DNA from: Odontocerum albicorne
Lineage: Eukaryota > Arthropoda > Insecta > Trichoptera > Odontoceridae
Length of the DNA stretch: 64,000 nt
NCBI GenBank assembly: GCA_949825065.1
Contig: OX463842.1
Location: 28,954,672-29,018,671 of the forward strand
Direction of reading: 5' to 3'
In this document: piece after piece, positions 33,020 through 43,959 of the stretch
Position numbering within the stretch: the first letter of the stretch is position 1
Layout: every line of letters begins with the position of its first letter
Notes under the pieces: model-generated
Seen by the model: only the letters and a program-made list of their open reading frames with translations
Told to the model about the DNA's origin: nothing
Databases searched by the model: none
Made by a program: the position numbers and the translations under genes

Positions 33020-34449
33020 TATGATTTACTATTTTACGAATTTATTCAATTACAAAATACGCCATACTCTTTACACAAACGACCATTTTAAACACCATAT
33101 CTAGACGCACTACGTTATTAGTTGTGGAGAGTGTGTGGAGAGAATTAGTTACAAAATGCGCCTTATGGTTTTTAAAAGCATAAGGAAAATGACGCCCGAC
33201 TGCATTTTTGAGCTCTGTGTTTTGAAACATCTGATCTTCGAGGTCGAGCACTGAGATCTTGAGCTGTTCAGAGGAACAGTATGTCTGTGGAACTATGAAC
33301 GGAAGAGAATCTTAAGTCTTTCAGAAGATAACATTTTATTGTATGGAACTAATTATGAAACTCAAATTGAGTATAAGGCAGCTTGCATTTTGCCATTTTT
33401 TATGTCATGTCATGCCATGAATATGAGCCATTTGAAGTAAAACAAAAAAAAATTAAACAAGTAATGAAGTAACTAACAGAAGTATAAATGATCCGATGCA
33501 AAAACTGGTTGTGGATGGTTGAATGTTATTTTTATATTATTTTTATTTAAAGATAACATAACGAGCATACCACTTGTAATTTAAAATAATATAAAAAAAA
33601 TCTTTACCAACCGGTTTATTATTTTTTTCAAGGAAAAAAGTTTAACGATAGATAAACATAAATAAATACTCCTTTTTGAATTACAAACGGTAAATGTTGC
33701 AACCAGTTTGTTTTGTTGTGAAAAAAAAACGCTAGTTAAAGGAATAACATGACATAGAGGAAGGAATACACGAGCAATAAAAAATGACGCCGAGTAAACT
33801 TAATTGGTCATTATTTCCTTATTGTATTTGTGATTAAATTGATCTTATTTACAATTTACTTCGATTGGAGTTGAGATTATTTACAGTAACTGATCATACA
33901 GTAACTGATGATTATTTACAGTAACTGAACTTCAAAATAGTTAAAAATGTATTTTGAATTAAATCATATAAATATTTTCATCGTGATTGGCTTTTTAGAC
34001 TCGACACAACAGAAGCAAAAATGGGACTTATTAAAGAAGGCGGAATTGAATTAGAGAGAAAAATCGCAAAGGGAAATTGTTGTTGATGTACAACATCCTC
34101 ATTCATTTGGATTTTAACATTTTCATACAAATACAAATACATCTGGCGGATTGATTGTTTTATATAAAAGTAATTTCTTCCAATCAACCAACTATTGTTT
34201 TAAAATTATTGTCGGTACCCATGAAGTGCCCATCTTAAACTCATTGAAGAGTGATATTTGAGTAAAAGTAACAAGATAAATTTCAAGCAAAATATGGATA
34301 AGCAAGGGAATTGTATAGGAGTGAGGTGCGAGAAATATTTTGAGATAAATATTTGAGATACTCAATTATATTTTTCTTAAAAATTATATGAAATATGATG
34401 TGCCGTTCGATATCCCTCAAAACTCTTCATCATTTGAGAAAATACTACC
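33020..34449. other. no gene called
   Basis: AT-rich. A 69-residue minus frame (33978-34187) has no motif. Its end (34165-34185) resembles the SINE family 1 CTTCCAACCAACCAG block only weakly. Confidence 0.4.
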
Positions 34450-35278
34450 CCAATAGCAGAATTTCTTAACTTGTTCCAATCTTTCATTATTCACTCACAT
34501 ATTGCATTTACTTTTCCTTTCACACTGTTCTATCACCATTTCAATCTAAAATCTATATATTTGCATCTCTCATACAATTTACTTATGCAACTTATCTTCA
34601 CTTCCCGCCAACACAACCATGTCATCTGCATACAGCAATCCGCACACGTTTCTCATTCGACATTTATATGCCACCACATGACCTCTGTAGTTCCTTCCCA
34701 CATAAATCGATAAAAATATTGAACAACCAGGGTGACATAACGCATCCTACCTTTACCCCTTTCGAAATATTCAATCATTCAGTCAAGGTACCATTAACTA
34801 TTATACATGCACTACTTTCGGCGTATAATGACGCAATACATGCACTAGTTTACATTCAACAACATATTCATTCAATATTTTCCATAGCTCGTCTCTTATA
34901 CGCGGCCATATGCTTTGTCCAAGTACACAAATGCACATTATACATTTTAATTGTTTGCCATATATTTTTCCACAATCATACGTAAAGAGAAAATCTGATC
35001 CACGCACCCTCTTTTACTTAAATAGGCACCCTAAGCATTCCACGTTTCCTTTACAGTCTTTCTTTTCACACTTTCTATCAGAATTTTTCCGTACAGTTTA
35101 CTTATTACACTCAGCAAACTAATGACAATAACTTCCACGCTCCATTTTTGTACCCTAACCTTTATGTAAGAGGGGAATCAATGCACTCCTCCAGTGTTTT
35201 GGCGTGCAGTTAGATTCCCAACATTTGATGAAAAATTGTTTCAGCCACTCGACCATTCGTTCACCCCCTTACAATATT
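34450..35278 (-). mobile_element. LINE-A fragment with RT core
   Basis: Minus-strand pieces in order: WLKQFFIKCWES and HWRSALIPLL-like (35270-35170), LWKILNEYVVECKLVHVLRH (34900-34840), GVKVGCVMSPWLFNIFIDLC (34750-34690), and GLLYADDMVVLAGSEDKLHK (34640-34590), the catalytic YADD box. This is the only window copy keeping the RT active-site motifs, but it has several frameshifts and stops and lacks the C-terminal tail. SINE family 1 abuts its 5' side at 35279. Confidence 0.8.
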
Positions 35279-35494
35279 AGTTGTATTGTATTACACTTTC
35301 GTTGTATACAATACAACCTGGCGGGCTTATATCCATGTGGCAATATCATCCAACCAACCAGAAAGATGTTAAAGAGGTCTTAAGTGAAAACCACACTGGA
35401 ATCCTTTTATAAAACAAATCTGGGTTCCAACGGGAATCGTGCCCGGAACTTCCGGATTGGGAGACAAACGTCTTACCAACTAGGCCACGGAGGT
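35279..35494 (-). repeat. SINE family 1, reference copy
   Basis: On the minus strand a 73-nt tRNA-like head (35494-35422) begins ACCTCCGTGGCCTAGTTGGT, with the pol III box A, and has box-B-like CACGATTCCCGTTGG; other copies keep a Pro/Asp-style GTTCGATTCC form less or more. The body follows: TGGTTTTCACTTAAGACCTC, ACATCTTTCTGGTTGGTTGG, GCCACATGGATATAAGCCCG, CCAGGTTGTATTGTATACAA. The tail is a TACAACGAAAGTGTAATACA palindrome-like end. Transcribed by RNA polymerase III if active, and moved by a partner LINE. About nine copies are in this window. Confidence 0.85.
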
Positions 35495-36142
35495 TGGTTC
35501 TATGGTCACTTCATCGCAATCAGACGTTTTTCATGTTTTTACAGCAGTTCGTTAAGTAAAAATGATATTAAAGTTAAGACAATTTATTATATATAAGATT
35601 TATGATTTTCATAAATTATATGGGAAGGTTTTACCTTTATCTTAAGGTTACAACAACACGATAGTTAGCATTGAAGTTTGAGCTCTAATTGTGTTAAGTA
35701 TGAACTGAGAATTGCTGTTAATATTGCTTACTTACGTTTGCAATGTTGCAACATCAAAATGTCGAACTTATACTACAGACCATATAAAAAAGTTGACGCG
35801 AATAATGCAAGTTGCATGCAACGCTTGAACACATAATATCAGACAAATCATCAATACACCCGGAGTCTAAAACGTCGATGATACTACAACGTATGGTGCT
35901 AACTTGAAATTATGTTCAATATAGGTATGAAATACATTTTATTTAACAAATATAATAGTAAAAAAAATTAAGTTCATCGTCGGTGTAAACTACGAAGCCC
36001 TTCATTTATTGAATAAAATAAACGTGAAAGTCTTGAACACAGTTATTTAAAATGCCACAATGGATCACCTAACCTTATCTTATAAAACATTTTTGCTATC
36101 TCACTTATTATATGTATCACCATGATACGTGTTTCTACTTTT
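35495..36142. other. no gene seen
   Basis: AT-rich, nothing recognised. Confidence 0.4.
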
Positions 36143-36230
36143 TTTCTCGAGCCTCTTGGAGGCGGAATGCTCCCGGTTTGTTACGAGAGCCATATTTAGG
36201 CTTAACTGGTGTCATGTTTTATCGAATATA
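36143..36230 (-). repeat. dispersed repeat R3, inverted copy
   Basis: Aligns as an inverted repeat with 36388-36472. Shared blocks on one strand: TCGAGCCTCTTGGAGGCGGA versus TCGAGGCTCTTTTCAGGCGG, GAATG-TCCC, TTTAGGCTTAACTGGTGTCA versus TTTAGGTCTAACTAATGTCA. About 85 bp at moderate identity. Confidence 0.65.
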
Positions 36231-36374
36231 CAAAACTATGAAATTTAAAACATTAGAAACAAATTAGCTGTTAACAAGAAATAAAACATAAATAAATAAC
36301 CAACGAATGCAAAAAACTTCTGTCATTAAAATATTTCCTATAAATCAACAGATCACACATACTATACATACACA

Positions 36375-36600
36375 CATGTATGTGCCCGTTGAAATATGAC
36401 ATTAGTTAGACCTAAACATCGCTTTCATTACACATTGGGATCATTCCGCCTGAAAAGAGCCTCGAAATAGAAGATAAAAACACATGTCACGGTGATATAC
36501 ACTAAGTAGAATAAAAAAGTAATTTCTTATCAAATATCATAACATGGAATTTCACAAAGTTAAGGTCAAAACCTTCGATAAATTATAAAACACCGTTTTA
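36375..36600 (+). repeat. dispersed repeat R3, direct copy
   Basis: The first part is the partner of the inverted copy at 36143-36230. The second part (GGGATCATTCCGCCTGAAAA to TAAATTATAAAA) also matches 39620-39750. With the inverted copy it forms a 330-bp structure with long inverted arms, as in a fold-back element. Confidence 0.6.
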
Positions 36601-37489
36601 GAACTAAATTCAATACTCAAGTGGTCTTCACATGCTGCGTTACATTTATCAAAAAAGTCTAACTCAAGAAGTATCAATCGAGTGATTATGGTACGAATAT
36701 AAAAAAATACGACCACAGAGTAACAGAGATGCAACAACGTTTTAAATCCACCACAGAACGGTTTCCCTAACTAAGAGGAGTACAGAGATATATCTGAAAG
36801 TGATAGTCCTTTTCCTGCCCTTGTTATTCATGTGAGAGAAGAGGTGTGCGTTGCGTTGAAGTGATGAGTTTATATTATGGGAGACTGATCTTTGATGGAT
36901 TTTAAACAATTGGTTTTACCTGGTGATACACGTATATTTACAACTGTACATACGAAGAGATTTCTTAAATCGTTTTAATTTGACCGTCGTCTATATTCGA
37001 GCAAGAGACCTTGTCAGAATGTACATATTTAAATAGATAATAACTCTTATGCAAGTACTATATATCTGATGACCCTACTGATGTTATTACGATCTGCCAT
37101 CTAAGAGCCGAGGTGCGAGGTCTCACCTTGGTAAAGCGAACGGCGTTGGACGTAGCGGGAAGTGCAGCAGTCGCCACTTATCTGACGTGATCTAATCGCC
37201 GTTCCCAAGGTTATACCAAGCTGCAACGGCAACAAAGTGCAGCCGAGGATAGATGCATTTACATTGCACGGGCAGACATGATTTCTGTCGATCACGCAAA
37301 TTTTATTTATTAAATTATCCTCCATATGTGTAAGTAAATGACGCTGTTTCGTAATAAAACATCACCTCTACATTATTTTGTTTTTAATTCACAAAACGCA
37401 GCCTTTAAGGGTCAATATATTGTATAAAAATCACAAGACATAATGGTGCGTTGGTCGCCACCTTGATGTATATATTGAAACTAGGATTT
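36601..37489. other. no gene called
   Basis: 37090-37270 is GC-richer (CCGAGGTGCGAGGTCTCACC) and holds a 74-residue minus frame with no motif. The rest is AT-rich. Confidence 0.4.
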
Positions 37490-37885
37490 GACAGAAGAGG
37501 GATAAAAGTAAGATTAATGCTGTTAAAAAGCGAAGCATGAATGAAAAAATAAGGAGGAATGAATACATAAAAAATAAAGCATTAATGCAGAAATGTATGA
37601 ATAAATTGGACGTTTTAAGTAAGATGAAGAAAGGAGCTTAAGGATGAATGGCTAAGAGAGTTTACAAGTCAGAAGTTCAAGGTGTGCATAAAAGTGAAAG
37701 AGCGACGAAAACGTGGCTGGATTTAGCAGACCAAATTTAAAAAGAAGGTTATGTGAGAAGTATGAATATTAGAATATTGTGCATGACGAAATGCATGAAT
37801 GTGGAAGAGGCGAAAGTTGTATGCTTGGATATAACAGTTTGAAGATGTGTGATCTCCGCCTACCCCGCAAAGGATACGGCTTGAT
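37490..37885 (+). mobile_element. LINE-A 3' fragment
   Basis: Contains AAGATGAAGAAAGGAGCTTA (KMKKGAL), GAAAACGTGGCTGGATTTAG (KTWLD), a MNVEEAKVVCLD-like stretch (37797-37835) and the family end GTGATCTCCGCCTACCCCGC followed by CGGCTTGATGATAT. Stops throughout. Confidence 0.7.
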
Positions 37886-38149
37886 GATATATAGGTATAA
37901 ATAATGATTCATTAAATAAGGTCTAAAGATGTTTGATTAAAACTATGATGTTACTAGTAGTTAACAAACAAGTCTGATATCCACTGATAGTACAATTTAG
38001 ATAATTACGAACTAAAAATGAAAAAGGGCAAGTTTGATGGGGCTAGTTAACAAAACACATCGATAAATTTTTTAAGCCGCTATTTGCAAGAATCGTCAAA
38101 AACACGCCAAATCACTTTTTAGCCAGATAATATTCTTGTCTCTTTTTTT

Positions 38150-38485
38150 CGAAATGAAATTGTTCAATACGGAGTTCACAAACTCAAATGTAATGACTGT
38201 TTGAATTTTTACGTAGGAAAACCTTCAAGATATTTCGAAAAAAGCGTTAAGGAGAACTCGAGATGTTTAAATAACAATAAATATTCAGAATTCTCTAACC
38301 ACTTGATTGAGAAAAATATTCGTTTGATATCGATCCCAGTTTATGGATTGTACGCATAAGCCAGGAGGTCACATCTGGACAACTTAAAGATTCTCGAAAT
38401 TAGAAAATGTGTTAAATTAGGCCTCAAGATTATAAATAATCAGGTATATTTATGTAATAGTCCTCTCCTGTCTGTTTTTCATTCA
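38150..38485 (+). pseudogene. Penelope-like element GIY-YIG endonuclease fragment
   Basis: A frame starting near 38171 reads GVHKLKCNDCLNFYVGKPSR, then YFEKSVKENSRCLNNNKYSE, FSNHLIEKN, and after one stop RRSHLDNLKILEIRKCVKLG and INNQVYL. This is the C-terminal GIY-YIG nuclease of Penelope elements. GVH and YVG stand for GIY and YIG, the KLKC-x-x-C pair fits the zinc-binding CCHH-type insert, and the R in the following helix is kept. The domain nicks the target for reverse transcription. The RT domain upstream is not seen. A degenerate GAAGAAAGCAGAAAAGCCTT after it resembles the Penelope terminal motif at 27500-27540. Confidence 0.8.
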
Positions 38486-38707
38486 AACACCAACTTCTTG
38501 GCTCCACCTACACATCCTTACTAGTCACCAACGTTTCTCTTACGTTAACAGTGAGCACGAAGAAATATATTTTAAACATGTAATTTAGTTTGTCATCACT
38601 TTAGAAGAAAGCAGAAAAGCCTTTGGTGAAAAAAAAGAAAAATAGTGTTAAATTTATTAAACTATAAAAATCAAAATACGAGTATATAAATGTTGATTGA
38701 CTCGCGT

Positions 38708-39005
38708 AATATATGAATAGAAAATCTAAGTATGGCACGGATCGTTGAATATCCACTGCGAAGCAGTGAAGTAATGATTATACATTTGAATGTGCCCATG
38801 GACTTGTATTGTCTTAAATAATCACGGCACATTTTATTGATGATATGGCGTGATGATGATGATCATTTTATATTAACAGAAAATCAAAGTCAGACACGGA
38901 TTGTTGTTGAGTATTCATGAGAAGCAGTGAAGTAATGCTTATTACCTTTGAATATGCCCATGCACTGTCTTGCCTTTTGAATAATCACTGCATATTTTAT
39001 TGCCG
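38708..39005 (+). repeat. imperfect tandem duplication, unit about 130-168 bp
   Basis: Two related stretches, 38708-38840 and 38875-39005, share AAATC-AAGT, CACGGAT-GTTG, GAAGCAGTGAAGTAATG, TTTGAATRTGCCCATG and AATAATCACKGCAYATTTTATTG. A (GATGAT)n run lies between them. Nature unknown. Confidence 0.75.
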
Positions 39006-39439
39006 ACGTGATAGAAGGGAACCTCGACAGCACAGACATGGTATGATGCATCAGATCGCGCAACTTGACTTCTCGTTAAAATGAAAGTCAGTTAGTTGCG
39101 AGCAATGGACATGACTCGATAACACAAGACGATAGAATATTAAATTATTACAATCCTCGATTTAATTCTCGTTTAAAGACCATCCATAATATGATATATT
39201 TGAAAGGCATTTAAGATTTGATTAACTAATTAATAACTATACAAGGTTTAAGAGTAAGAAAATAATTTATTAATTTATCTTTTGAAGTGCAGTTGGTTCA
39301 GGATATTAAAGAATAACTAAAAATCAAACTAAAACATTGAAAATGAGACATGGGAAGAAAAATAATTTGGTCCAAATCAGCTTGTAGCTCATGTATTATT
39401 GCATTTCAATTTCGGTACTATAATATAACACAGCGTTTA

Positions 39440-39600
39440 TCAATCAAATGATGGTTTGGACATATAGAGAATGCATGACGAAAAAACTACAACGCGAGTA
39501 TATAAACCAGAAGTATAAAGTATGCATGGAAGAAACAAACATGCATGAAAGAAGGCGGAATGAAGACATCAGAAAGCATTTTAAAAACTAGACCACGGAA
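39440..39600 (+). mobile_element. possible LINE-A fragment
   Basis: ATGGTTTGGACATATAGAGA with ATGCATGACG resembles the GHIERMHDE region, followed by AGTATATAAACCAGAAGTAT for the RVYKPEV equivalent seen in the 37660 copy. Short and decayed. Confidence 0.45.
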
Positions 39601-39619
39601 GTATCAAATTGATAAACAA

Positions 39620-39750
39620 ATCGGGATTATTCCGCCTAAAGGGAGCCTCAGGATAGGAGGCAGAAGCAATTAGTAGAATCACAAAGTAATTTATTATTAA
39701 ATTTTCAAATAAGGAATTTCATAATTTTAAGCCAAATTATGTGATAAAAT
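39620..39750 (+). repeat. dispersed repeat R3, third copy
   Basis: GGGATTATTCCGCCTAAAGG, GAGCCTCAGGATAG, then AAGTAATTT-TTA and AATAAGGAATTTCATAATTT align to 36435-36590. Confidence 0.6.
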
Positions 39751-39775
39751 AAATTTAAAAAAAATATTTCTAAAT

Positions 39776-40610
39776 ATCGTGTATGGCTTCAATGCATGTC
39801 TTGGTTTTATACACATGTTTGCCAAACCCCTAGAAATAAATATCCGGAGCAGTGAGATCTGGTAATCTTGGAGGCCAACAATGCGTACTGTTCCATGAGA
39901 TTATCTTTTTACCAAATTCCCTACGCAAAGCATCAATTACAGGCCTTGTAATGTGGCAAATAGTCCAATCTCGTTGAAACCATACATTTTAATGCGATCC
40001 CTCGTCGGAACAATTCCGGGAAGAAAAATTGCTCCAACATCTTTAAATAACGCTCATCATTTGCTGTTACGGTTGCAGCATTTCGATTAAAAAATACGCT
40101 TGGCTGATATGGCATATCATTCAGTGACTCGTCCTGGCTGTAAATTTTGTTAATTACATTTTTAGGGATTTTCCATAGCCCAAATGCGACAGGTTTGCTT
40201 GTTAACGTTCCCTTAAAGTGGAAATGGGCTTCGGCCGACATAAACAAGCAATTAATCAAGTTCGGATCTTCCTCTACAAATTGTAAAGATTTTCGACAAA
40301 ATTTCAGGCGAATTGGCAGGTCCTCTGGACTGTTTGCCAGTTGAATTTTGTAAGGGAATAAATACATACTCCTTCGACTGACGCCGAGTCCAATGCCAAA
40401 GGCATGGAAGAAATCGTCGGATACTTTTGAAAGGCGGCGACAAATGTGACGATGTTATTCGAGCTATCCAGTCTCGTTCGTAGGGCTTCATTTAGACATA
40501 TCCTGTCTCGTTGAACTACTCCACAATCCGCATTACGGTCCATCTGCTCGGAATATCCCGTTTTCCTTCATATTTCAATGTGTGTTGCACTGAAATTGGG
40601 GATTATATTC
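39776..40610 (-). pseudogene. Tc1/mariner-type transposase (arthropod DUF4817-like family), dead
   Basis: Minus-strand frames give VSRRSMYLFPYKIQLANSPE (the HTH/linker region, about 40370-40310), LMSAEAHFHFKG-type sequence (40245-40215), NDERYLKMLEQFFFPELFRR (40060-40005), and beyond a frameshift PVIDALRREFGKKIISWNS with RLPDLTAPDIYF (39920-39800). The family is known from many arthropods as MSDEAHFHLNGYVN...SPDLNPCDFFLWG proteins. The first catalytic Asp (SDEAHF) is Ala here (SAEAHF), the second Asp region (QQDGA) is broken, and a stop follows IYF. TIRs were not found. Confidence 0.8.
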
Positions 40611-41416
40611 AAAATACATTATTAAAAAAAATAATGTTTTTTTTAAACATTTTTTTACAGTTATTTAAATTATTTCTGTAGCAAGATTTATACCCCCATC
40701 TATGCATAACAGAACATAAAGATAAGACTGAAAAAATAATGATACATGGATAAAAACGGACAGATTCTCAAGACTAAACCATGACCTGAAAAAATGCGTC
40801 GGTGAATATGATGACTAGCAGTGACTATTTTGTTTATTAATAGGTTATTCTACCCACCCGAGGCTCTCGCGTCGATTGCAGTCATTACGTTATGTTCACT
40901 AAGTAGGTTATTTTCAGTTAAACATCTAATATACAATATAATACTCGTAACCTATAAAAAATTCTGTTATTTTCCATAGAATGATAATTTAAACAAAAAC
41001 TGGATGATATCATGTAATAAACTCGTTTCGGGGGAAACTGAAGTCCACAAACATGAAACAAACGAGTTTCGGCGCAAGATCAAAACTGATAGAGATTTAA
41101 TGTATCTCGCTGCAAATGCAAGTAATGAAGCCCTCCCACGACAGGAGGCGGAGTGTGTTGCAAGCCGAGAGAGGAAACAAAAGGTTCTGCGGCCGACCGT
41201 CCAAGGTCCAGTGTTGCACGCTCACCGAACAGAATGCACTGACCTGGATAATTCTAGCGCAAAACGCAGTCAAAGCTGAATGCGTTCAGCAAATAGTCGC
41301 TAATAGGGGACGTACAGACTCGTGTGTTACAAATTTGAACGCATTCGTGAAGAAAATCAAGACTTACTAGAAGTGAGGGCTGACGGAGAACATACTCCGA
41401 CTGAATATCTCCGACA
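40611..41416. other. no gene called; 91-codon unknown frame at 41004-41279
   Basis: 41004-41370 carries two overlapping plus frames (91 and 84 codons) in a less AT-rich patch with no recognised domain. The region lies between two transposon remains and is most likely non-coding. Confidence 0.4.
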
Positions 41417-42110
41417 TCAAACATTTGATTGATCAAATGACAAGTAGATTTTTGTCACGCTCAGATTCATACAGAGACGAATGCTATAGTTAATTATCTT
41501 CTTGACCTTTGAGGCAGCAGCTCTGAACAAAGATATGGTAGATACCACAGTAAACCCCCCCCTCCCCATAAGTTGTTTAACTAGGAAGTCCGTTTTCATG
41601 CCGCACATCTTGTGCCCTGAATTTCCCCTGTAATATCAGATGAAAGATCTCATATTTTTATCGCATTATACGAGTATGTCGAAAATACTCGAACTTCATC
41701 CGCATATCTTCATTCATCTGTTTCAAGATGTCATAATTATAGACTTTGTCCCCGCATGAGACTCGCACCATTATTCGATAACGTCACATTTCAAAAGCGT
41801 CTAGTTTCTTTGTGGTGGCCTGAGTGCATGTCCAAGCTTTAACACCATATGAAGTACGGAAAATATCTAGCATCGTAAAATTTGCATACGCAAGTCGACA
41901 TTAAAATTCTTGTTGCAGAGAAGAGCCTGCATTTTAAAGAAGCTTCTTGCGATCTCCACTTTAACTTAGATATCTCGAAACTGGTTCCATTGATCATTCA
42001 GTCAGCATACAAGATATTTATTTTGTTGGACTTGTTTAACAATTTAATTAATTATGATATATCAAGAGGCACCCTTGTCTGAACTTTCCTTTTGCAGACA
42101 ATAATAAATG
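41417..42110 (-). mobile_element. LINE RT C-terminal remnant (second type)
   Basis: On the minus strand: SYGVKAWTCTQATTKKLDAF with FEM-x-RYRIMVRVSCGDKV (41870-41740), KFEYFRHTRIMR-KYEIFHLI and LQGK (41700-41630), and STISLFRAAASKVKKIINYS (41545-41480). These correspond to YGVEAWTL-x-KKLEAFEMW, FGHI-R-KY-LLQLI-QGK and TTTELFRLAADR in the widespread insect endonuclease-RT proteins. Stops are present. Poly-C runs at 41555 and 42303 flank it. Confidence 0.75.
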
Positions 42111-42832
42111 TTGTCCTTGATTTTACTCATTCTAAAATTATTATTAATACAATAGACAATTATGTTCGGAGCATTTGGTAAATTATCCACTATGGAATAA
42201 ACCTATCAATTACTTCTCCCCTGAAAATGACACTCAAGGGATTGGCGCTTTAAAATTCATACATTTAGGGATGTTGTCTTCAACACCAACATATGGATCT
42301 TTCCCCCCCCCCGCCCCGATAAAAAACAATTGCTTTGAAATCGACAATTAGCGATATAAAAAATAATATGATTTCAATTATGACCTATTGAATTGTGTTG
42401 TAAGATTTTAAACGTCAATTCATTCTGCAATGTATGTAACACGGTTAACAGAATGATGCTGAAATGTTTGACAAAATCAATACACGCGCATGTGAAGTTT
42501 GATATTTTGGGGCAAATAAAGAGATACTGGAAAAAAAGCCATATCAATTGGCGTACAATCAAAATGCAAACTTTCCTATCGGGCACTTGTACGATTGGGT
42601 GGCAACTACTCGTAAAATGTTATCGCTCGAAGTTGGCTAGTCACATGGAGCGGATTGAAATAAAATATTTAATAATTAATAAAATGTAAGAACGACCGAC
42701 CAAATGTTGAAACCGACGTGACGGAAAGCGAGTATTACATTACTTCATTTGAAACGTTACAGGAGAGTTTTTAAAATTGCATGTAAATTTTAATAATCGT
42801 TTTGCAATTAACCTTAATAAATAAGCGATGTT
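42111..42832. other. no gene called
   Basis: A C10 run at 42303-42312 and AT-rich sequence. A 98-residue plus frame (42393-42689) has no motif. Confidence 0.4.
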
Positions 42833-43010
42833 ATCGTTTATTTTTATGTTGATATAAATAGTTTTAACCAGTTTAAATTCTAATCCCACAATTGAGATAC
42901 AATAGCTTTTATTCTTTATAAATGAAAAATTACTGTTATAAAGATTTCCTTTGTGGTAACATAATCTAGATAAAGCTGGTTTAAAAAACATCAATAAGTA
43001 ATTTTCACCA
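42833..43010 (+). repeat. direct repeat flanking the hAT, left copy
   Basis: Begins GTTTATTTTTATGTTGATAT and runs to TTTAAAAAACATCAATAA. It aligns with 44094-44270 along its length, with shared blocks TTTAATTCTWATCCCA, AATAGCTTTTATT, AAGATTTCCTTTGTGGTAA and CTAGATAAAGCTGGTTTAAA. Confidence 0.85.
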
Positions 43011-43065
43011 AAAAAATGTTAATCTAGTTTGTGCTTTGCTCATCGTGTGATCGTTTATTTCAGGG

Positions 43066-43140
43066 CTGTGGAGTCGGAGTTGGAGTCGGAGTCGCGGAGT
43101 CGCGGTGTTTGGGCCGGAGTCGGAGTCGGAGTAGGAGTCG
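43066..43140 (+). repeat. GGAGTCG subterminal repeats, left
   Basis: Repeated GGAGTCGGAGTTGGAGTCGG-type units just inside the hAT TIR. Arrays of short subterminal motifs are the usual hAT transposase binding sites. Confidence 0.85.
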
Positions 43141-43321
43141 TAAAAAACGAGCGACTCCGACTAATTTTTCGTTAAAATTTAAAATACATTTTTTTTTAAA
43201 TTATTATAATGAATGTGTATTGTGCACGAATATTAAACTTGCAGGCGCAAGTCGCGCCGATATGGTGAATCACCGAGATCCATTTAATGCATAAACTTTC
43301 TCACGTCGAAATAAAATTCTG

Positions 43322-43861
43322 TTGACTGGGATCTATGTTAACCCCATGGTTCGATCCATATTGACGGAAGAACAAATAAATAGAGCGAAAAACGCTCTGT
43401 TTGAATTAACCGTTCGTATGAAAGGCCTTCGACTAGAAAAAGAGACGACAGCAGGCAGCGTACACGAAGTATCATCACCTTCATCCGACACCGCTGAATC
43501 TGAAGACGATTTTGAAAAATATCTCAATGAACAAGATAAACTAAAACGTCCTCGTTTGAATCACAGTCCCAATATAGATGAAGGAGACTCTATTTCAAAA
43601 TTTAAAATTGAATTTTATGATGCATTGAAAATAATGGAAAAAATTGACCGAACTTATAAGTTAAATGTTGAAATGGCAATACAACGGTATCTAGAAATCG
43701 TAAAAGATTCAGCATTGATCGTTACAGCATTACCCCCAACCCAAGTATCCGTAGAGCGGTTATTTTCCGCTCTTAAAATTCTCAATTCTGATTTGAGAGC
43801 CTCTACGAATACAGATTTAATAGAAGCAATGTTGTTTTTAAGAATAAATTCTAATAAATAA
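43322..43861 (+). CDS. hAT transposase C-terminal fragment, 179 codons, uninterrupted
   Basis: Opens with YVNPMVRSILTEEQINRAKN, matching hAT LDPRYVNPM; the usual LDPR is disrupted to LTGI at the deletion joint. It has an acidic low-complexity stretch (SSPSSDTAESEDDFEKYLNE) and ends with the hAT dimerisation domain: TALPPTQVSVERLFSALKIL then RASTNTDLIEAMLFLRIN (about residues 137-175). The BED finger and the first catalytic residues are absent, so it cannot transpose DNA by itself. It could only dimerise with a full-length transposase or be inert. No stop or frameshift is present, which may just reflect youth. The ATG at 43322 is the first in frame but may not be used. Confidence 0.75.
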   Translation: MTGIYVNPMVRSILTEEQINRAKNALFELTVRMKGLRLEKETTAGSVHEVSSPSSDTAESEDDFEKYLNEQDKLKRPRLNHSPNIDEGDSISKFKIEFYDALKIMEKIDRTYKLNVEMAIQRYLEIVKDSALIVTALPPTQVSVERLFSALKILNSDLRASTNTDLIEAMLFLRINSNK

Positions 43862-43959
43862 TTATTAAAGTTTGATCTTGTTTTATTTTTATCCCTATAA
43901 CATGAAAAAAATGGCTATATGCAAAGGTAGGAAACAGCCTGCTAAAATTGAGCTTTTTT

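Noticed and set aside
35422..35494. tRNA gene candidate
   Set aside because: The tRNA-like sequence is the head of a SINE; it recurs with the same body at several sites and lacks a clean cloverleaf.
41004..41370. Two overlapping unknown ORFs of 91 and 84 residues
   Set aside because: No domain recognised, the frames overlap each other, and they lie between transposon remnants.
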